DNA of 21,893 nt from an uncultured Eubacteriales bacterium (GTDB lineage Bacteria; Bacillota; Clostridia; Oscillospirales; Acutalibacteraceae), in the NCBI GenBank assembly GCA_948823415.1, contig CAQKRU010000013.1, forward strand, positions 1-21,893. Reading direction: 5' to 3'. Both the position numbers and the translations under genes were made by a program. The notes under the pieces are model-generated. The model had not been told where the DNA came from. It saw only the letters and a list, made by a program, of their open reading frames with translations, and did no database searches. This document shows positions 7,384 to 15,633 of the stretch, piece after piece (the first letter of the stretch is position 1; each line of letters starts with the position of its first letter).

Positions 7384-10014
7384 CTAGCTCAATTTCAATT
7401 TGTCAATAGAGCTTTCTAAAGAGGCGACCTTTTCGCGCAGCGCCTGAACGTTCTTCTTAACGCCGTCAATTACAGCCGCCGGCGCTTTTGCTAAAAACGC
7501 CTCATTATTCAGCTTAGCTGCGTCTTGGTCAAGCCTTTTTTGCGTTGCTTCGAGCTCTTTCTTTAACCTAGCCACCTCTGCTTGCCTGTCCACCAGTTCG
7601 TCCATCAAAATAAAGACCTTGGCATCCGCCGTCACGATCGTTACCGCATCTTCGCCCATCTCGATATTATCCGATATCTCAACTTCCTTTGCATAGGCCA
7701 TCTTTTTTAAGAAGAGCTCGCATTCCCTGAATAAATCCACATTTTTGGTCTCAATAAACAGATTTGTCTTTTTAGACGGCACCACGTTCATCTCGGCCCT
7801 TTGCGCCCGAACGGCCTTTATCACGTCCATTATGGCGCGCATGTCGCCCTCAGCCTTCTCATTGCAAAGCTCTTTTGCAAATTTTGGATACTCCGAAATC
7901 ATGATGGATTCGCCGTCGCAGGGCAGCGTTTGCCAGATTTCTTCCGTAACGAAGGGCATAAACGGGTGCAGCAGCTTTAAAATTTTGTCCATAACATAAA
8001 CCAGCACACAGCGAGTATTCCCGGCCGACTGGGCGTCCTCCTGGATACGTATCTTAGCAAACTCGATGTACCAGTCGCAAAAGTAGTCCCAAACAAAGTC
8101 ATAGACCTTCTGCGCTGCAATGCCCAGCTCAAACTTTTCCAGATTCTCCGTCACACTAAGGGTTAGAGAATTCAGCAAACTCAAAATCCAGCTATCTTCC
8201 ATGTTCAGCCCGCCTGGGAGCTCATTTTTGGCGTCAAAACCGTCAATATTCATGTGAATAAACCTGGCGGCATTCCACAGCTTGTTGGCAAAATTCCGGC
8301 TGGCACTGACTTTCTCCTCCGAAAAGCGCATGTCATTGCCTGGGCTATTGCCGATCACCAAAGAAAATCTTAAAGCGTCAGCACCGTAATTCTCAATAAT
8401 TTCAAGCGGATCCACACCGTTACCAAGCGATTTTGACATCTTACGGCCTTGAGAATCCCTCGCCAAACCGTGAATCAGTACATTTTTAAACGGAGCTTCG
8501 CCGGTGTACTCAAGTGCAGAAAAAATCATTCGCACAACCCAAAAAAAGATGATATCATAGCCCGTAACCAAGGTGTCCGTTGGGTAAAAATATTCGTACT
8601 CTGTAGTTTTGTTCGGCCATCCCAGTGCGGCAAAAGGCCATAAAGCAGCAGAAAACCAGGTGTCAAGAATATCGCTATCTTGATAAACGTCGCTAGATCC
8701 GCATTTATCACAAGTTTTCACGGCGGTTCTAGAAACCATCATATTGCTGCAAGCCCGACAGTAATAGGCCGGAATCCGATGGCCCCACCACAGCTGGCGC
8801 GAGACGCACCAATCCTTAATATTGTTGAGCCAGTTGAAGTATATCTTGTCAAACCGGGCCGGAACAAACCGCGTGTCGCCATTTTTAACGCAGTCAATGG
8901 CAGGACCCGCCAGCGGCTGCATCTTCACAAACCACTGAGTGGAAACCCATGGCTCAATAACCTCGTGGCAGCGGTAACAAGCACCCACATTATGCTTAAT
9001 AGGCTTGATTTTCACCAACGCACCGGCTTGCTTTAAGTCTTCCACGATCTTTTTTCGCGCCGCAAAGCGGCTAAGACCACAATACGCCCCGCCGTTCTCG
9101 TTTATGACGGCGTTCTCGTCCATAACATTGATCACCTGCAAGTTATGGCGCAGGCCGACTTCAAAGTCGTTCGGGTCGTGCGCCGGAGTTATCTTAACAA
9201 CGCCGGTTCCAAATTCGACATCCACATACGAGTCCGCAATTATCGGGATTTCTCGCCCAACAAGCGGCAAAATTACGGTCTTCCCAATCAAGTGCTTATA
9301 TCTGTCGTCGTCCGGATTAACTGCAACGGCTGTGTCGCCCAAAAGCGTCTCTGGCCTAGTGGTGGCGATCTCAACATAGCCTGTTTCGTTGGACAATTTG
9401 TAATTTAAGTGATAAAAATTCCCGTCGCGCTCGGCAAATTCGACCTCGGCGTCAGAAATGGACGTCTTGCACCCCGGGCACCAATTAATTATCTTCTCGC
9501 CCCGATAAATAAGCCCCTTTTCGTAAAGCCGCACAAAAACCTCGTTAACAGCGGCCTTCATGCCGTCATCCATAGTAAAGCGCTCGCGCGACCAGTCGCA
9601 AGAAGCCCCCATTTTCTTTATCTGCTCGCTTATTTTATTGCCGTATTTCTCTTTCCACGCGTAAGCACGCTCCAAAAAGTCCTCGCGGGTAATGTCCTCC
9701 TTCTTGATGCCTTCCTTCTGCATGGCCTCCACAATCTTCGCCTCCGTAGCAATCGAGGCGTGGTCCTTGCCTGGCACCCAAAGAGCCGCATAGCCCTGCA
9801 TTCTCTTAAAGCGAATCAAAATATCCTGAAGAGTCTCGTCCAAAGCGTGCCCCATGTGCAGCTGACCCGTTATATTTGGCGGCGGCATCACAATCGTATA
9901 CGGCTTCTTATCTTCTTCGATTTTAGCGCCAAAATATCCGCCATCTTGCCAAAACTTGTATATCTTGTCTTCAACCTCTTTGGGGTCGTAAGATTTCGAA
10001 AGCTCTTTGCTCAA
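7384..10014 (-). CDS. valS: Valyl-tRNA synthetase
   Basis: A class I aminoacyl-tRNA synthetase of 876 residues that charges tRNA-Val. The HIGH box is HMGH near residue 53, within PPPNITGQLHMGH, and KMSKS is near 525. The long CP1 editing insertion lies between them and carries paired CxxC motifs typical of zinc sites (CPGC, CYRC, CRAC and CDKC). The C-terminus is a coiled coil (about 810-876), as in other ValRS. There is no ATG start. AAGGAG (10027-10032) abuts a TTG at 10024-10026 with no spacing, so I chose the in-frame TTG at 10012-10014, twelve bases away, giving MSKELSKSYDPKEVEDK, which matches the usual ValRS beginning. A strong promoter lies upstream, and the leader of about 50 bases is too short for a T-box. 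Confidence 0.97.
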   Translation of the reverse strand: MSKELSKSYDPKEVEDKIYKFWQDGGYFGAKIEEDKKPYTIVMPPPNITGQLHMGHALDETLQDILIRFKRMQGYAALWVPGKDHASIATEAKIVEAMQKEGIKKEDITREDFLERAYAWKEKYGNKISEQIKKMGASCDWSRERFTMDDGMKAAVNEVFVRLYEKGLIYRGEKIINWCPGCKTSISDAEVEFAERDGNFYHLNYKLSNETGYVEIATTRPETLLGDTAVAVNPDDDRYKHLIGKTVILPLVGREIPIIADSYVDVEFGTGVVKITPAHDPNDFEVGLRHNLQVINVMDENAVINENGGAYCGLSRFAARKKIVEDLKQAGALVKIKPIKHNVGACYRCHEVIEPWVSTQWFVKMQPLAGPAIDCVKNGDTRFVPARFDKIYFNWLNNIKDWCVSRQLWWGHRIPAYYCRACSNMMVSRTAVKTCDKCGSSDVYQDSDILDTWFSAALWPFAALGWPNKTTEYEYFYPTDTLVTGYDIIFFWVVRMIFSALEYTGEAPFKNVLIHGLARDSQGRKMSKSLGNGVDPLEIIENYGADALRFSLVIGNSPGNDMRFSEEKVSASRNFANKLWNAARFIHMNIDGFDAKNELPGGLNMEDSWILSLLNSLTLSVTENLEKFELGIAAQKVYDFVWDYFCDWYIEFAKIRIQEDAQSAGNTRCVLVYVMDKILKLLHPFMPFVTEEIWQTLPCDGESIMISEYPKFAKELCNEKAEGDMRAIMDVIKAVRAQRAEMNVVPSKKTNLFIETKNVDLFRECELFLKKMAYAKEVEISDNIEMGEDAVTIVTADAKVFILMDELVDRQAEVARLKKELEATQKRLDQDAAKLNNEAFLAKAPAAVIDGVKKNVQALREKVASLESSIDKLKLS

Positions 10015-10070
10015 ATTCTTTTGCAACTCCTTTTTATTTTCTTTTTCACAGTTTTCGTTTCACTTTAAAT

Positions 10071-10099
10071 ATTATCTCACCGCGGCGCGCTGTTGTCAA
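10071..10099 (-). promoter_or_regulatory. Promoter of valS-ruvX
   Basis: Minus strand TTGACA (10094-10099) and GATAAT (10071-10076) are 17 bases apart, with a GC-rich spacer. The predicted start is near 10064, about 50 bases before the chosen valS start. The -35 box directly adjoins the T-tract of the preceding terminator. Confidence 0.88.
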
Positions 10100-10100
10100 C

Positions 10101-10131
10101 AAAACAAAAGAGGCTTTCTCAACAAGCCTCT
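10101..10131 (-). terminator. Terminator of the xre regulator gene
   Basis: On the minus strand an 8-bp stem (arms 10124-10131 and 10109-10116) closes a 7-base loop and is followed by TTTGTTTT. It lies 20 bases past the regulator stop codon and insulates valS. Confidence 0.85.
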
Positions 10132-10151
10132 CAAATTTGCACTTGCAAAAC

Positions 10152-10583
10152 CTATTTTTTGTTTTCTTTTTCTTTGCCGCTGTCTTTCTTTTTCTTTTTA
10201 GACCCCTCGTCAACGATTTTTTTTAAGGAGCTGACGATATCCTCTTGGTCCTTGGCCGGGAGAACCCGATATAAGCTTATTAAAGTTTTTTCTTTTTTAG
10301 ACAATTCATAAATATGATTAAACCGTTTAGAATCGTAGCAACAATAAAGATCGTCACCCGAATCTTTTAAAGTTTTTTTATCTTCGCTTTTTTCAGTTTC
10401 AAACAAGTCGGTATACGAGACATTAAAGATTTTTGCAAGCTTTATAATGGTATTAATGTCTGGAGTAGTTTTGCCAGTTTCGTAATAAGTGTAAGTAGAG
10501 CGCTCTATACTAAGGGCGTTTGCGATTTGGAGTTGGGTGTAGCCACTATTTTCTCGTAGTTTTTTTAGTTTTTGTGATAGCAT
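10152..10583 (-). CDS. XRE-family helix-turn-helix transcriptional regulator
   Basis: A 143-residue protein whose residues 1-62 form an XRE/Cro-type helix-turn-helix, with TQLQIANALSIERSTYTYYE covering the recognition region and PDINTIIKLAKIFNVS following. Residues about 90-125 form a helical segment of the ELSKKEKTLISLYRVLPAKDQ type, common after the HTH in Clostridial regulators and probably a dimerisation element. The tail (126-143) is very lysine-rich. The start is ATG 10583 with AAGGTG five bases upstream. It is transcribed away from the nusA operon and towards valS but has its own terminator, so its target is not obvious. An inverted repeat at 10648-10671 upstream of its promoter region could be its operator. 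Confidence 0.92.
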   Translation of the reverse strand: MLSQKLKKLRENSGYTQLQIANALSIERSTYTYYETGKTTPDINTIIKLAKIFNVSYTDLFETEKSEDKKTLKDSGDDLYCCYDSKRFNHIYELSKKEKTLISLYRVLPAKDQEDIVSSLKKIVDEGSKKKKKDSGKEKENKK

Positions 10584-10647
10584 TTCGTCACCTTTTTACA
10601 ATTAAAGATCCAAACCTAGTATAAATCAAGTTTATTTTACAAAAAAA

Positions 10648-10671
10648 CACAGATAGTTACTTTTTTCTGTG
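10648..10671. promoter_or_regulatory. Inverted repeat, candidate operator
   Basis: CACAGA (10648-10653) and TCTGTG (10666-10671) form a perfect 6-base dyad with a 12-base spacer. It lies in the divergent region between xre and rimP, about 65 bases before the xre start. No regulator is demonstrated; autoregulation by the XRE protein is a guess. Confidence 0.3.
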
Positions 10672-10762
10672 ACATATATTCACTTTCGCGCCCTACGCGC
10701 AGCGCGCCAATTAGCGATTTTTGCCGAAAATATTGCCCAAAAAATAAATTTGATTTTTCCTC

Positions 10763-10791
10763 TTGAAATAAGTATAATGTTATGGTATACT
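10763..10791 (+). promoter_or_regulatory. Promoter of the rimP-nusA-infB operon
   Basis: TTGAAA (10763-10768) and TATACT (10786-10791) are 17 bases apart, with TGG before the -10 as an extended element. A second overlapping pair, TTGATT (10750-10755) and TATAAT (10774-10779), has an 18-base spacer. The main predicted start is near 10798. Confidence 0.85.
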
Positions 10792-10821
10792 TAACTTAAA
10801 GTTTTATTCGTTTGCTTTTGT

Positions 10822-10849
10822 AAGAGTGGGGTCGCCCGCTCTTTTGTTT
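10822..10849 (+). terminator. Intrinsic terminator in the rimP leader (probable attenuator)
   Basis: AAGAGTGGG (10822-10830) pairs with CCCGCTCTT (10835-10843) over 9 bp, including one G-U, around a GTCG tetraloop, followed by TTTTGTTT. It lies about 25 bases after the promoter start and 21 bases before the rimP start. In B. subtilis a NusA-stimulated terminator in the same position gives nusA feedback control; that role here is inferred from position and shape. Confidence 0.75.
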
Positions 10850-10870
10850 GTATTTGAGGTGAATTGTGTT

Positions 10871-11377
10871 TTGATTAAAAAAACTCACGGCAATAACGTT
10901 GTGTCGGCTGTTTGGAGCTTGGCTCAACCCATTGCTAAAAGTTTGGGGCTGGAGCTTTGGGACGTTAAATTTGTAAAAGAGGGCCCCGAGTATTACCTTA
11001 GAATTTTTATCGATAGCGACAGCGGAGTAACTATTGACGACTGCGAAAAAATGAGCCGCGCTGTAGATAAACCGCTTGACGAACTTGACCCTATTGTGCA
11101 AAACTATTGTTTGGAGGTTTGCTCGCCTGGTGTTAACCGAGAATTAACTCGGGATGAGCATCTTGAAAAGTTTGTTGGTCATAAAATTATTGTAAGGTTG
11201 ATTCGGCCGCTTGAGGATGGCGTTAAAGAGTTAAATTGCACTCTTGCCGCCTTTAATAAAGACGAAATTAAGGTCTCTTGTTGCGAAAGCTGTGATGACT
11301 CTTGCGATTCTTCTAGAGAAATTTGTATTTTGAGAAAAAATATTGCGTTTATTAAACTCGACGACTTTGACGATTAA
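10871..11377 (+). CDS. rimP: Ribosome maturation factor RimP
   Basis: A 168-residue cytosolic protein needed for 30S subunit maturation. The N-terminal RimP domain shows LAQPIAKSLGLELWDVKFVKEGPEY followed by IDSDSGVTIDDCE, the family signature, and VCSPGVNRELTRDEHLEKFVG begins the stretch leading to the C-terminal SH3-like domain. The start is TTG 10871, chosen because GAGGTGA (10856-10862) lies eight bases upstream. A GTG at 10826 would fall inside the leader terminator and add 15 hydrophobic residues foreign to the family. It is the first gene of the operon. The C-terminal portion has an unusual cluster of Cys and Ser (CCESCDDSCDSS), probably a surface loop. Confidence 0.95.
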   Translation: MIKKTHGNNVVSAVWSLAQPIAKSLGLELWDVKFVKEGPEYYLRIFIDSDSGVTIDDCEKMSRAVDKPLDELDPIVQNYCLEVCSPGVNRELTRDEHLEKFVGHKIIVRLIRPLEDGVKELNCTLAAFNKDEIKVSCCESCDDSCDSSREICILRKNIAFIKLDDFDD

Positions 11378-11425
11378 ATCGAGCATATTATTAATTTTAA
11401 AATTTAAATTGGAGGTAATTATAAA

Positions 11426-12475
11426 ATGAAAAACAATAAGGAATTATTTGAAGCGCTCTCGCTGCTTGAGATTGAAAGAGGTATTTCGGCGGACTTTATG
11501 TTTGATAAAATAAAAAAGGCTATTGTGACGGCGTGCAAAAATAGTTACAATGGTAATGATGACGTTTTGATCGACATTGACGAGGATAAGGGGAAGTTTG
11601 AAGTTTATTTGCGCAAGACTGTTGTAGAGACTGTTTCTGACTTTGGGAGAGAGATTTCTCTTGCCGACGCTAGGGCCATTGACCCCAGTACAGGCATCGG
11701 CGAGCAGGTTTCTATTAAGTTGGACACTAAGGAGTTTGGCCGAATTGCAGCTCAGACGGCTAGAAACATTATTCGTCAGGGGATTCGCGATGGCGAGCGT
11801 GGACTTATGTTGCAGGAGTTTGAAAGTAAACGCCAGGAGCTTGTAACGGCCATTGTTGAAAAGGTTGATCCGCGGTCGGGTTCGGCAACTTTGAAGATTG
11901 GAAAGTCTGAGGCTTTTTTGCCTAAAAACGAACAGCTAAATAGCGACGATCTTAAAGAGGGCGATCATATTAAAGTCTACATAGCGGACGTTAAAGAGGG
12001 CGATAAGGGGCCCTGGGCGTTTATTTCTCGCACGCACCCGGATATGGTTCGCCGGATGTTTGAAAAGGAAGTGCCGGAAATTTACGACTCAACGGTAGAG
12101 ATAAAACAAGTTGCGCGCGAAGCTGGCGCCAGAACTAAGCTTGCTGTTTTGAGTAATGATAAAAACGTGGACGCTATTGGGGCTTGCATTGGCCCTAAGG
12201 GCGCCCGGGTTAACGCTATTGTGGAGGAATTGGGCGGCGAAAAAATCGATATTATAGAGTATGACGAGGATCCGGTTAAGTTTATTGCTGCGGCGCTTGC
12301 TCCGGCGGAGGTTTTGGATGTTGATATTGACCCGGAAGTCGAGAATTCTTGCACTGCTATTGTGCCAAATAATCAGCTTTCTTTGGCTATTGGAAACAAG
12401 GGGCAAAACGCTAGGTTGGCCGCTAAGTTGACGGGTTTTAAGATAGATATAAAGCCTGAGCACGAGGTAAATTAG
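11426..12475 (+). CDS. nusA: Transcription termination/antitermination factor NusA
   Basis: A 349-residue protein with the Firmicute NusA layout: N-terminal RNA polymerase-binding domain (1-130), S1 domain (about 135-200) and two KH domains (about 205-345). GACIGPKGARVNAIVEELGGEKIDI is KH1 and LAIGNKGQNARLAAKLTGFKIDI is KH2. The C-terminal acidic repeats of proteobacterial NusA are absent, which is normal for the group. It binds elongating RNA polymerase and modulates pausing and termination. The start is ATG 11426 with GGAGG 10 bases upstream. It may repress its own operon through the leader terminator. Confidence 0.98.
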   Translation: MKNNKELFEALSLLEIERGISADFMFDKIKKAIVTACKNSYNGNDDVLIDIDEDKGKFEVYLRKTVVETVSDFGREISLADARAIDPSTGIGEQVSIKLDTKEFGRIAAQTARNIIRQGIRDGERGLMLQEFESKRQELVTAIVEKVDPRSGSATLKIGKSEAFLPKNEQLNSDDLKEGDHIKVYIADVKEGDKGPWAFISRTHPDMVRRMFEKEVPEIYDSTVEIKQVAREAGARTKLAVLSNDKNVDAIGACIGPKGARVNAIVEELGGEKIDIIEYDEDPVKFIAAALAPAEVLDVDIDPEVENSCTAIVPNNQLSLAIGNKGQNARLAAKLTGFKIDIKPEHEVN

Positions 12476-12527
12476 CGCGATTATGTCTTTAATTTAAGTT
12501 TATATGTCAAAAAGAGAGGTTTAATTT

Positions 12528-12812
12528 ATGCCAAATAAACACGTTCCGCTGCGCATGTGCATGGCCTGCAACGAGATGAAGCCTAAGGCGGAGCTTTTGC
12601 GGGTTGTTAGGGCTAAGAGTGACGATTGTTGCTGCAATGTTTTTGTGGACAAAACTTTTAAGGCGGCTGGCAGAGGGGCTTATTTGTGCAAGAACCTTGA
12701 TTGTTTGAAGAGAGTTCGCAAGTCTAGGCGGATAGACAGAATTTTTTCTTGCAAAGTTCCGGATGAAGTTTACCTGCAGATTGAGGAGGAGATTTTGGTT
12801 GAGCAACAGTGA
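12528..12812 (+). CDS. ylxR: YlxR-family RNA-binding protein (RnpM)
   Basis: A 94-residue protein of the DUF448/YlxR family. PLRMCMACNEMKPKAELLRVVR near the start and GRGAYLCKNLDCLKRVRKSRRIDR in the middle are the family signatures, including the RGAY motif. The B. subtilis homologue has been reported to bind and modulate RNase P RNA. The start is ATG 12528 with AGAGAGG upstream. Its stop codon lies inside ylxQ, a 14-base overlap suggesting translational coupling. Confidence 0.95.
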   Translation: MPNKHVPLRMCMACNEMKPKAELLRVVRAKSDDCCCNVFVDKTFKAAGRGAYLCKNLDCLKRVRKSRRIDRIFSCKVPDEVYLQIEEEILVEQQ

Positions 12813-13140
12813 GGTTTTATCTGTTTTGGGGCTTTGCAAAAAGTCTGGAAACTTGGCTTTGGGGTTTGACGCTTGTGTTGAATCGGCTACACTTGGAAAA
12901 TCTTGTCTTATCTTGATTACGCGGGATTTATCGGCAAACACAAGGCAGAAATTATACAGCCAATTAGCTCGGGCGGGTACGGATCTGATTGTTTTGACCG
13001 ATTTTTCTATGGATAACATTGGCGAATGCGTCGGAAAGTCATGCGGGATAACTTCTGTTAATAACGCCGGGTTTGCAAAGAAGATTCGATCTCTTTTGAA
13101 TACTGATAACATTTACGTGCAGGAGGGTGCCAATATATGA
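12799..13140 (+). CDS. ylxQ: YlxQ, L7Ae-family (kink-turn) RNA-binding protein
   Basis: A 113-residue L7Ae/L30e-type protein with LSVLGLCKKSGNLALGFDACVESATLGK at the start, typical of YlxQ, and the following ILITRDLSANT strand. The family binds kink-turn RNA; the cellular target is unknown. I chose TTG 12799 because AGGAGG (12784-12789) lies nine bases upstream and MSNSEVLSVLG fits the family. It overlaps ylxR by 14 bases and its TGA overlaps the infB ATG by four. Confidence 0.93.
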   Translation: MSNSEVLSVLGLCKKSGNLALGFDACVESATLGKSCLILITRDLSANTRQKLYSQLARAGTDLIVLTDFSMDNIGECVGKSCGITSVNNAGFAKKIRSLLNTDNIYVQEGANI

Positions 13141-15620
13141 TAATAAAATATAGAGTTCATGAGGTTGCGAAGGATTTTAACGTTCCGAGCAAGGAAGTTA
13201 TTGAGATTATTAAAGCCGCTACGGGGGCCGAAAAAAAGCACATGACGGCTCTGAATGAGGATGAGCTTAATGTTGTGTTTGAGCATTTTTCGCGGGCCAA
13301 GCAAGTCGAGAGCTTGGATGAGTACTTATCGGGCAAGCTGGACATTAAGACGGCGGATGCCAAGCGCAAGAAAAAAAAGGAAGAAGCAGCCGCAGAGGAA
13401 GTTAAACCTGCAGTAGAAGCAAAAGAGGCCAAAACTGCGGTGGCACCTCCTACGAAAAAGCCTAGCGACAGTAGTAAAGACTCAACTGGCAAGGTGACTA
13501 AGGAAACGAATAAACCTCTGCAAAAAGGTGCACCTAAGAGGGCTGACCTTGGCAGTGGTAAGGGTGTCACTCCTATTACTAAATCCTCGAGTTTACATCC
13601 TGCTAAAAAGGCTAGCGGCAACAATGGCGGGGGCACGAATTCAAAGCACAAGCCCGCGGGCCGGATTATCGACACTCGCGCGGCGCACGTTGATATTGAA
13701 AAGTACAACGAAAAGTACGACCGACTTGCTTCGGAGAAGATGAAGATTGACAATACTGTGCGAAAGCAGAAAATTACGCAGAAGTCGCAACAAAGAGGCA
13801 AGCCGAGGAATTCTCGAAAAGAAACCGAGGCTGAGAGGCTGCGTCGGATTGCGCTTGAGCGTAAAAATCGGCCGATTACCGTTTTGATTCCGGAAAGTAT
13901 TACGGTTGGCGAACTTGCCAGTCGGCTGAAGGCTACGGCGGCTGAGGTTATCAAAAAGCTCATGATGATGGGAATTATGGCATCTATAAATGATGTTATC
14001 GACTTTGACACGGCCAGCCTTGTTGCCATGGAGTTTCACGCTAAGATTGAGAAGGAAATCGTTGTTACCATCGAAGAGCGCATTATTGACGACAGCGAAG
14101 ACTCCGATGAGAACCTTGTTCCGCGGGCTCCGGTTGTGGTTGTTATGGGTCACGTTGACCACGGCAAGACTTCTCTTTTGGACGCGATCCGCCATTCGGA
14201 TGTTATCTCTACTGAAGCTGGCGGAATCACCCAGCATATTGGCGCTTATCGCGTGAAAATAAACAAGGGAGACATCACATTCCTTGATACGCCGGGGCAT
14301 GAGGCCTTTACTACCATGCGTGCTAGGGGCGCTCAGATTACTGACATCGCAATTTTAGTTGTGGCGGCCGATGACGGCATTATGCCGCAGACCGTTGAGG
14401 CGATTAACCACGCCAAGGCGGCCGAAGTCTCTATAATTGTGGCGATTAATAAGATGGATAAGCCCGGCGCGAACCCCGAAAACATCAAGCAGCAGCTCAC
14501 CGAGCACGGGGTTATTCCCGAAGAATGGGGCGGCGACACACCTTGCATACCTATTTCTGCTAAAAAGCGCGAAGGGATCGACGATTTGCTAGAGATGGTT
14601 ATGCTTACTGCCGATATGAAGGAGCTCAAAGCTAACCCGGACCGCTCCGCTAAAGGAACCATCATTGAAGCCAGGCTTGACAAAGGCCGCGGTCCCATTG
14701 CTACTGTACTTGTTCAGAACGGCACTTTGCACGTTGGCGATGTAATCGTTGCTGGGACGGCGGTTGGCAAAGTTCGCGCTATGTTGAACGAGCGTGGCGA
14801 GCGAGTGAAAGTGGCAGGACCTTCTGTTCCGGTTGAAATTACCGGGCTTGACTCTGTGCCGACCGGTGGAGACACTTTTAACGCCGTTTCTGACGAACGG
14901 TTGGCTCGGGAGCTGGTTGAAGAGCGAAAAATCAAGCAGAAAGAGGCTCAATTTAGCGCGCAGACTAAAGTTACGCTTGATAACTTGTTTGCACAGATGA
15001 AAATGGGCGAAATTAAGGAGCTCAAAGTGATTGTAAAGGCCGACGTGCAGGGATCGGTTGAGGCTGTTACGCAATCTTTAGAAAAACTTAGCAACGACGA
15101 GGTCCGTGTTCATGTGATTCATGGCGCGGTTGGCGCTGTTAGCGAGTCCGACGTTATGCTGGCGAACGCCTCTAATGCGATTATCGTTGGGTTTAACGTT
15201 CGTCCCGATCCTGTCGCTGCGGAAAATGCTGAGCGCAACGGTGTGGACTTGCGGTTATATCGGATTATTTATGATTGCATCGATGAAATCAGCGCCGCCA
15301 TGCGAGGACTTTTGGCGCCTAAGTATAAGGAAGTTCAGCTTGGCCGCGCGGAATGCCGCCAGGTTTACAAAATTTCGAACGTTGGCGTCATTGCTGGATG
15401 CTATGTCGTTGACGGAAAGATTTCTCGTAATGCTGAGATCCGCGTTGTCCGCGATGGAATCGTTGTGGCAGAAGATAAGTTGCTCTCTTTGCGCAGGTTT
15501 AAAGACGACGTTAAGGAAGTTGCGCAGGGGTATGAGTGCGGTATCGGGCTCGAGAAATTCAATGATATCAAGGAAGGCGATGTTTTCGAGGCATTCATTA
15601 TGGAGGAATATCGCGAATAA
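13137..15620 (+). CDS. infB: Translation initiation factor IF-2
   Basis: An 827-residue GTPase that positions fMet-tRNA on the 30S subunit. An N-terminal IF2 subdomain (1-60) is followed by a charged Lys/Ala/Glu-rich linker (about 65-240) and a second IF2_N domain (about 255-305). The G domain has GHVDHGKT (338-345), DTPGH (384-388) and NKMD (438-441), all intact. The C-terminal domains include the fMet-tRNA binding domain with GECGIGLEKFNDIKEGD-like sequence near the end. The start is ATG 13137 with AGGAGG (13121-13126), overlapping the ylxQ stop. Its tRNA substrate gene also lies in this window, at 287-363. Confidence 0.98.
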   Translation: MIIKYRVHEVAKDFNVPSKEVIEIIKAATGAEKKHMTALNEDELNVVFEHFSRAKQVESLDEYLSGKLDIKTADAKRKKKKEEAAAEEVKPAVEAKEAKTAVAPPTKKPSDSSKDSTGKVTKETNKPLQKGAPKRADLGSGKGVTPITKSSSLHPAKKASGNNGGGTNSKHKPAGRIIDTRAAHVDIEKYNEKYDRLASEKMKIDNTVRKQKITQKSQQRGKPRNSRKETEAERLRRIALERKNRPITVLIPESITVGELASRLKATAAEVIKKLMMMGIMASINDVIDFDTASLVAMEFHAKIEKEIVVTIEERIIDDSEDSDENLVPRAPVVVVMGHVDHGKTSLLDAIRHSDVISTEAGGITQHIGAYRVKINKGDITFLDTPGHEAFTTMRARGAQITDIAILVVAADDGIMPQTVEAINHAKAAEVSIIVAINKMDKPGANPENIKQQLTEHGVIPEEWGGDTPCIPISAKKREGIDDLLEMVMLTADMKELKANPDRSAKGTIIEARLDKGRGPIATVLVQNGTLHVGDVIVAGTAVGKVRAMLNERGERVKVAGPSVPVEITGLDSVPTGGDTFNAVSDERLARELVEERKIKQKEAQFSAQTKVTLDNLFAQMKMGEIKELKVIVKADVQGSVEAVTQSLEKLSNDEVRVHVIHGAVGAVSESDVMLANASNAIIVGFNVRPDPVAAENAERNGVDLRLYRIIYDCIDEISAAMRGLLAPKYKEVQLGRAECRQVYKISNVGVIAGCYVVDGKISRNAEIRVVRDGIVVAEDKLLSLRRFKDDVKEVAQGYECGIGLEKFNDIKEGDVFEAFIMEEYRE

Positions 15621-15633
15621 ATGGAGGTTTTTT

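Noticed and set aside
9409..10068. 219-codon plus-strand open frame opposite valS
   Set aside because: It is antisense to a clearly conserved synthetase and shows no recognisable domain or binding site.
10084..10708. Inverted 9-base copies of CAGCGCGCC flanking the xre gene (10084-10092 minus, 10700-10708 plus)
   Set aside because: Too short and GC-simple to call a repeat or binding site; one copy lies in a promoter spacer.
10826..10870. Longer rimP start at GTG 10826
   Set aside because: It would translate the leader terminator hairpin and add 15 hydrophobic residues; TTG 10871 has a well-placed binding site.
13157..14029. 290-codon minus-strand open frame opposite infB
   Set aside because: Its Ser/Leu/Phe-rich composition is what the reverse complement of a Lys/Glu-rich linker gives; no family resemblance.
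15121..15633. Long open frame continuous with rbfA
   Set aside because: It is the shadow of infB in another frame; rbfA has its own GGAGG and ATG at 15634.
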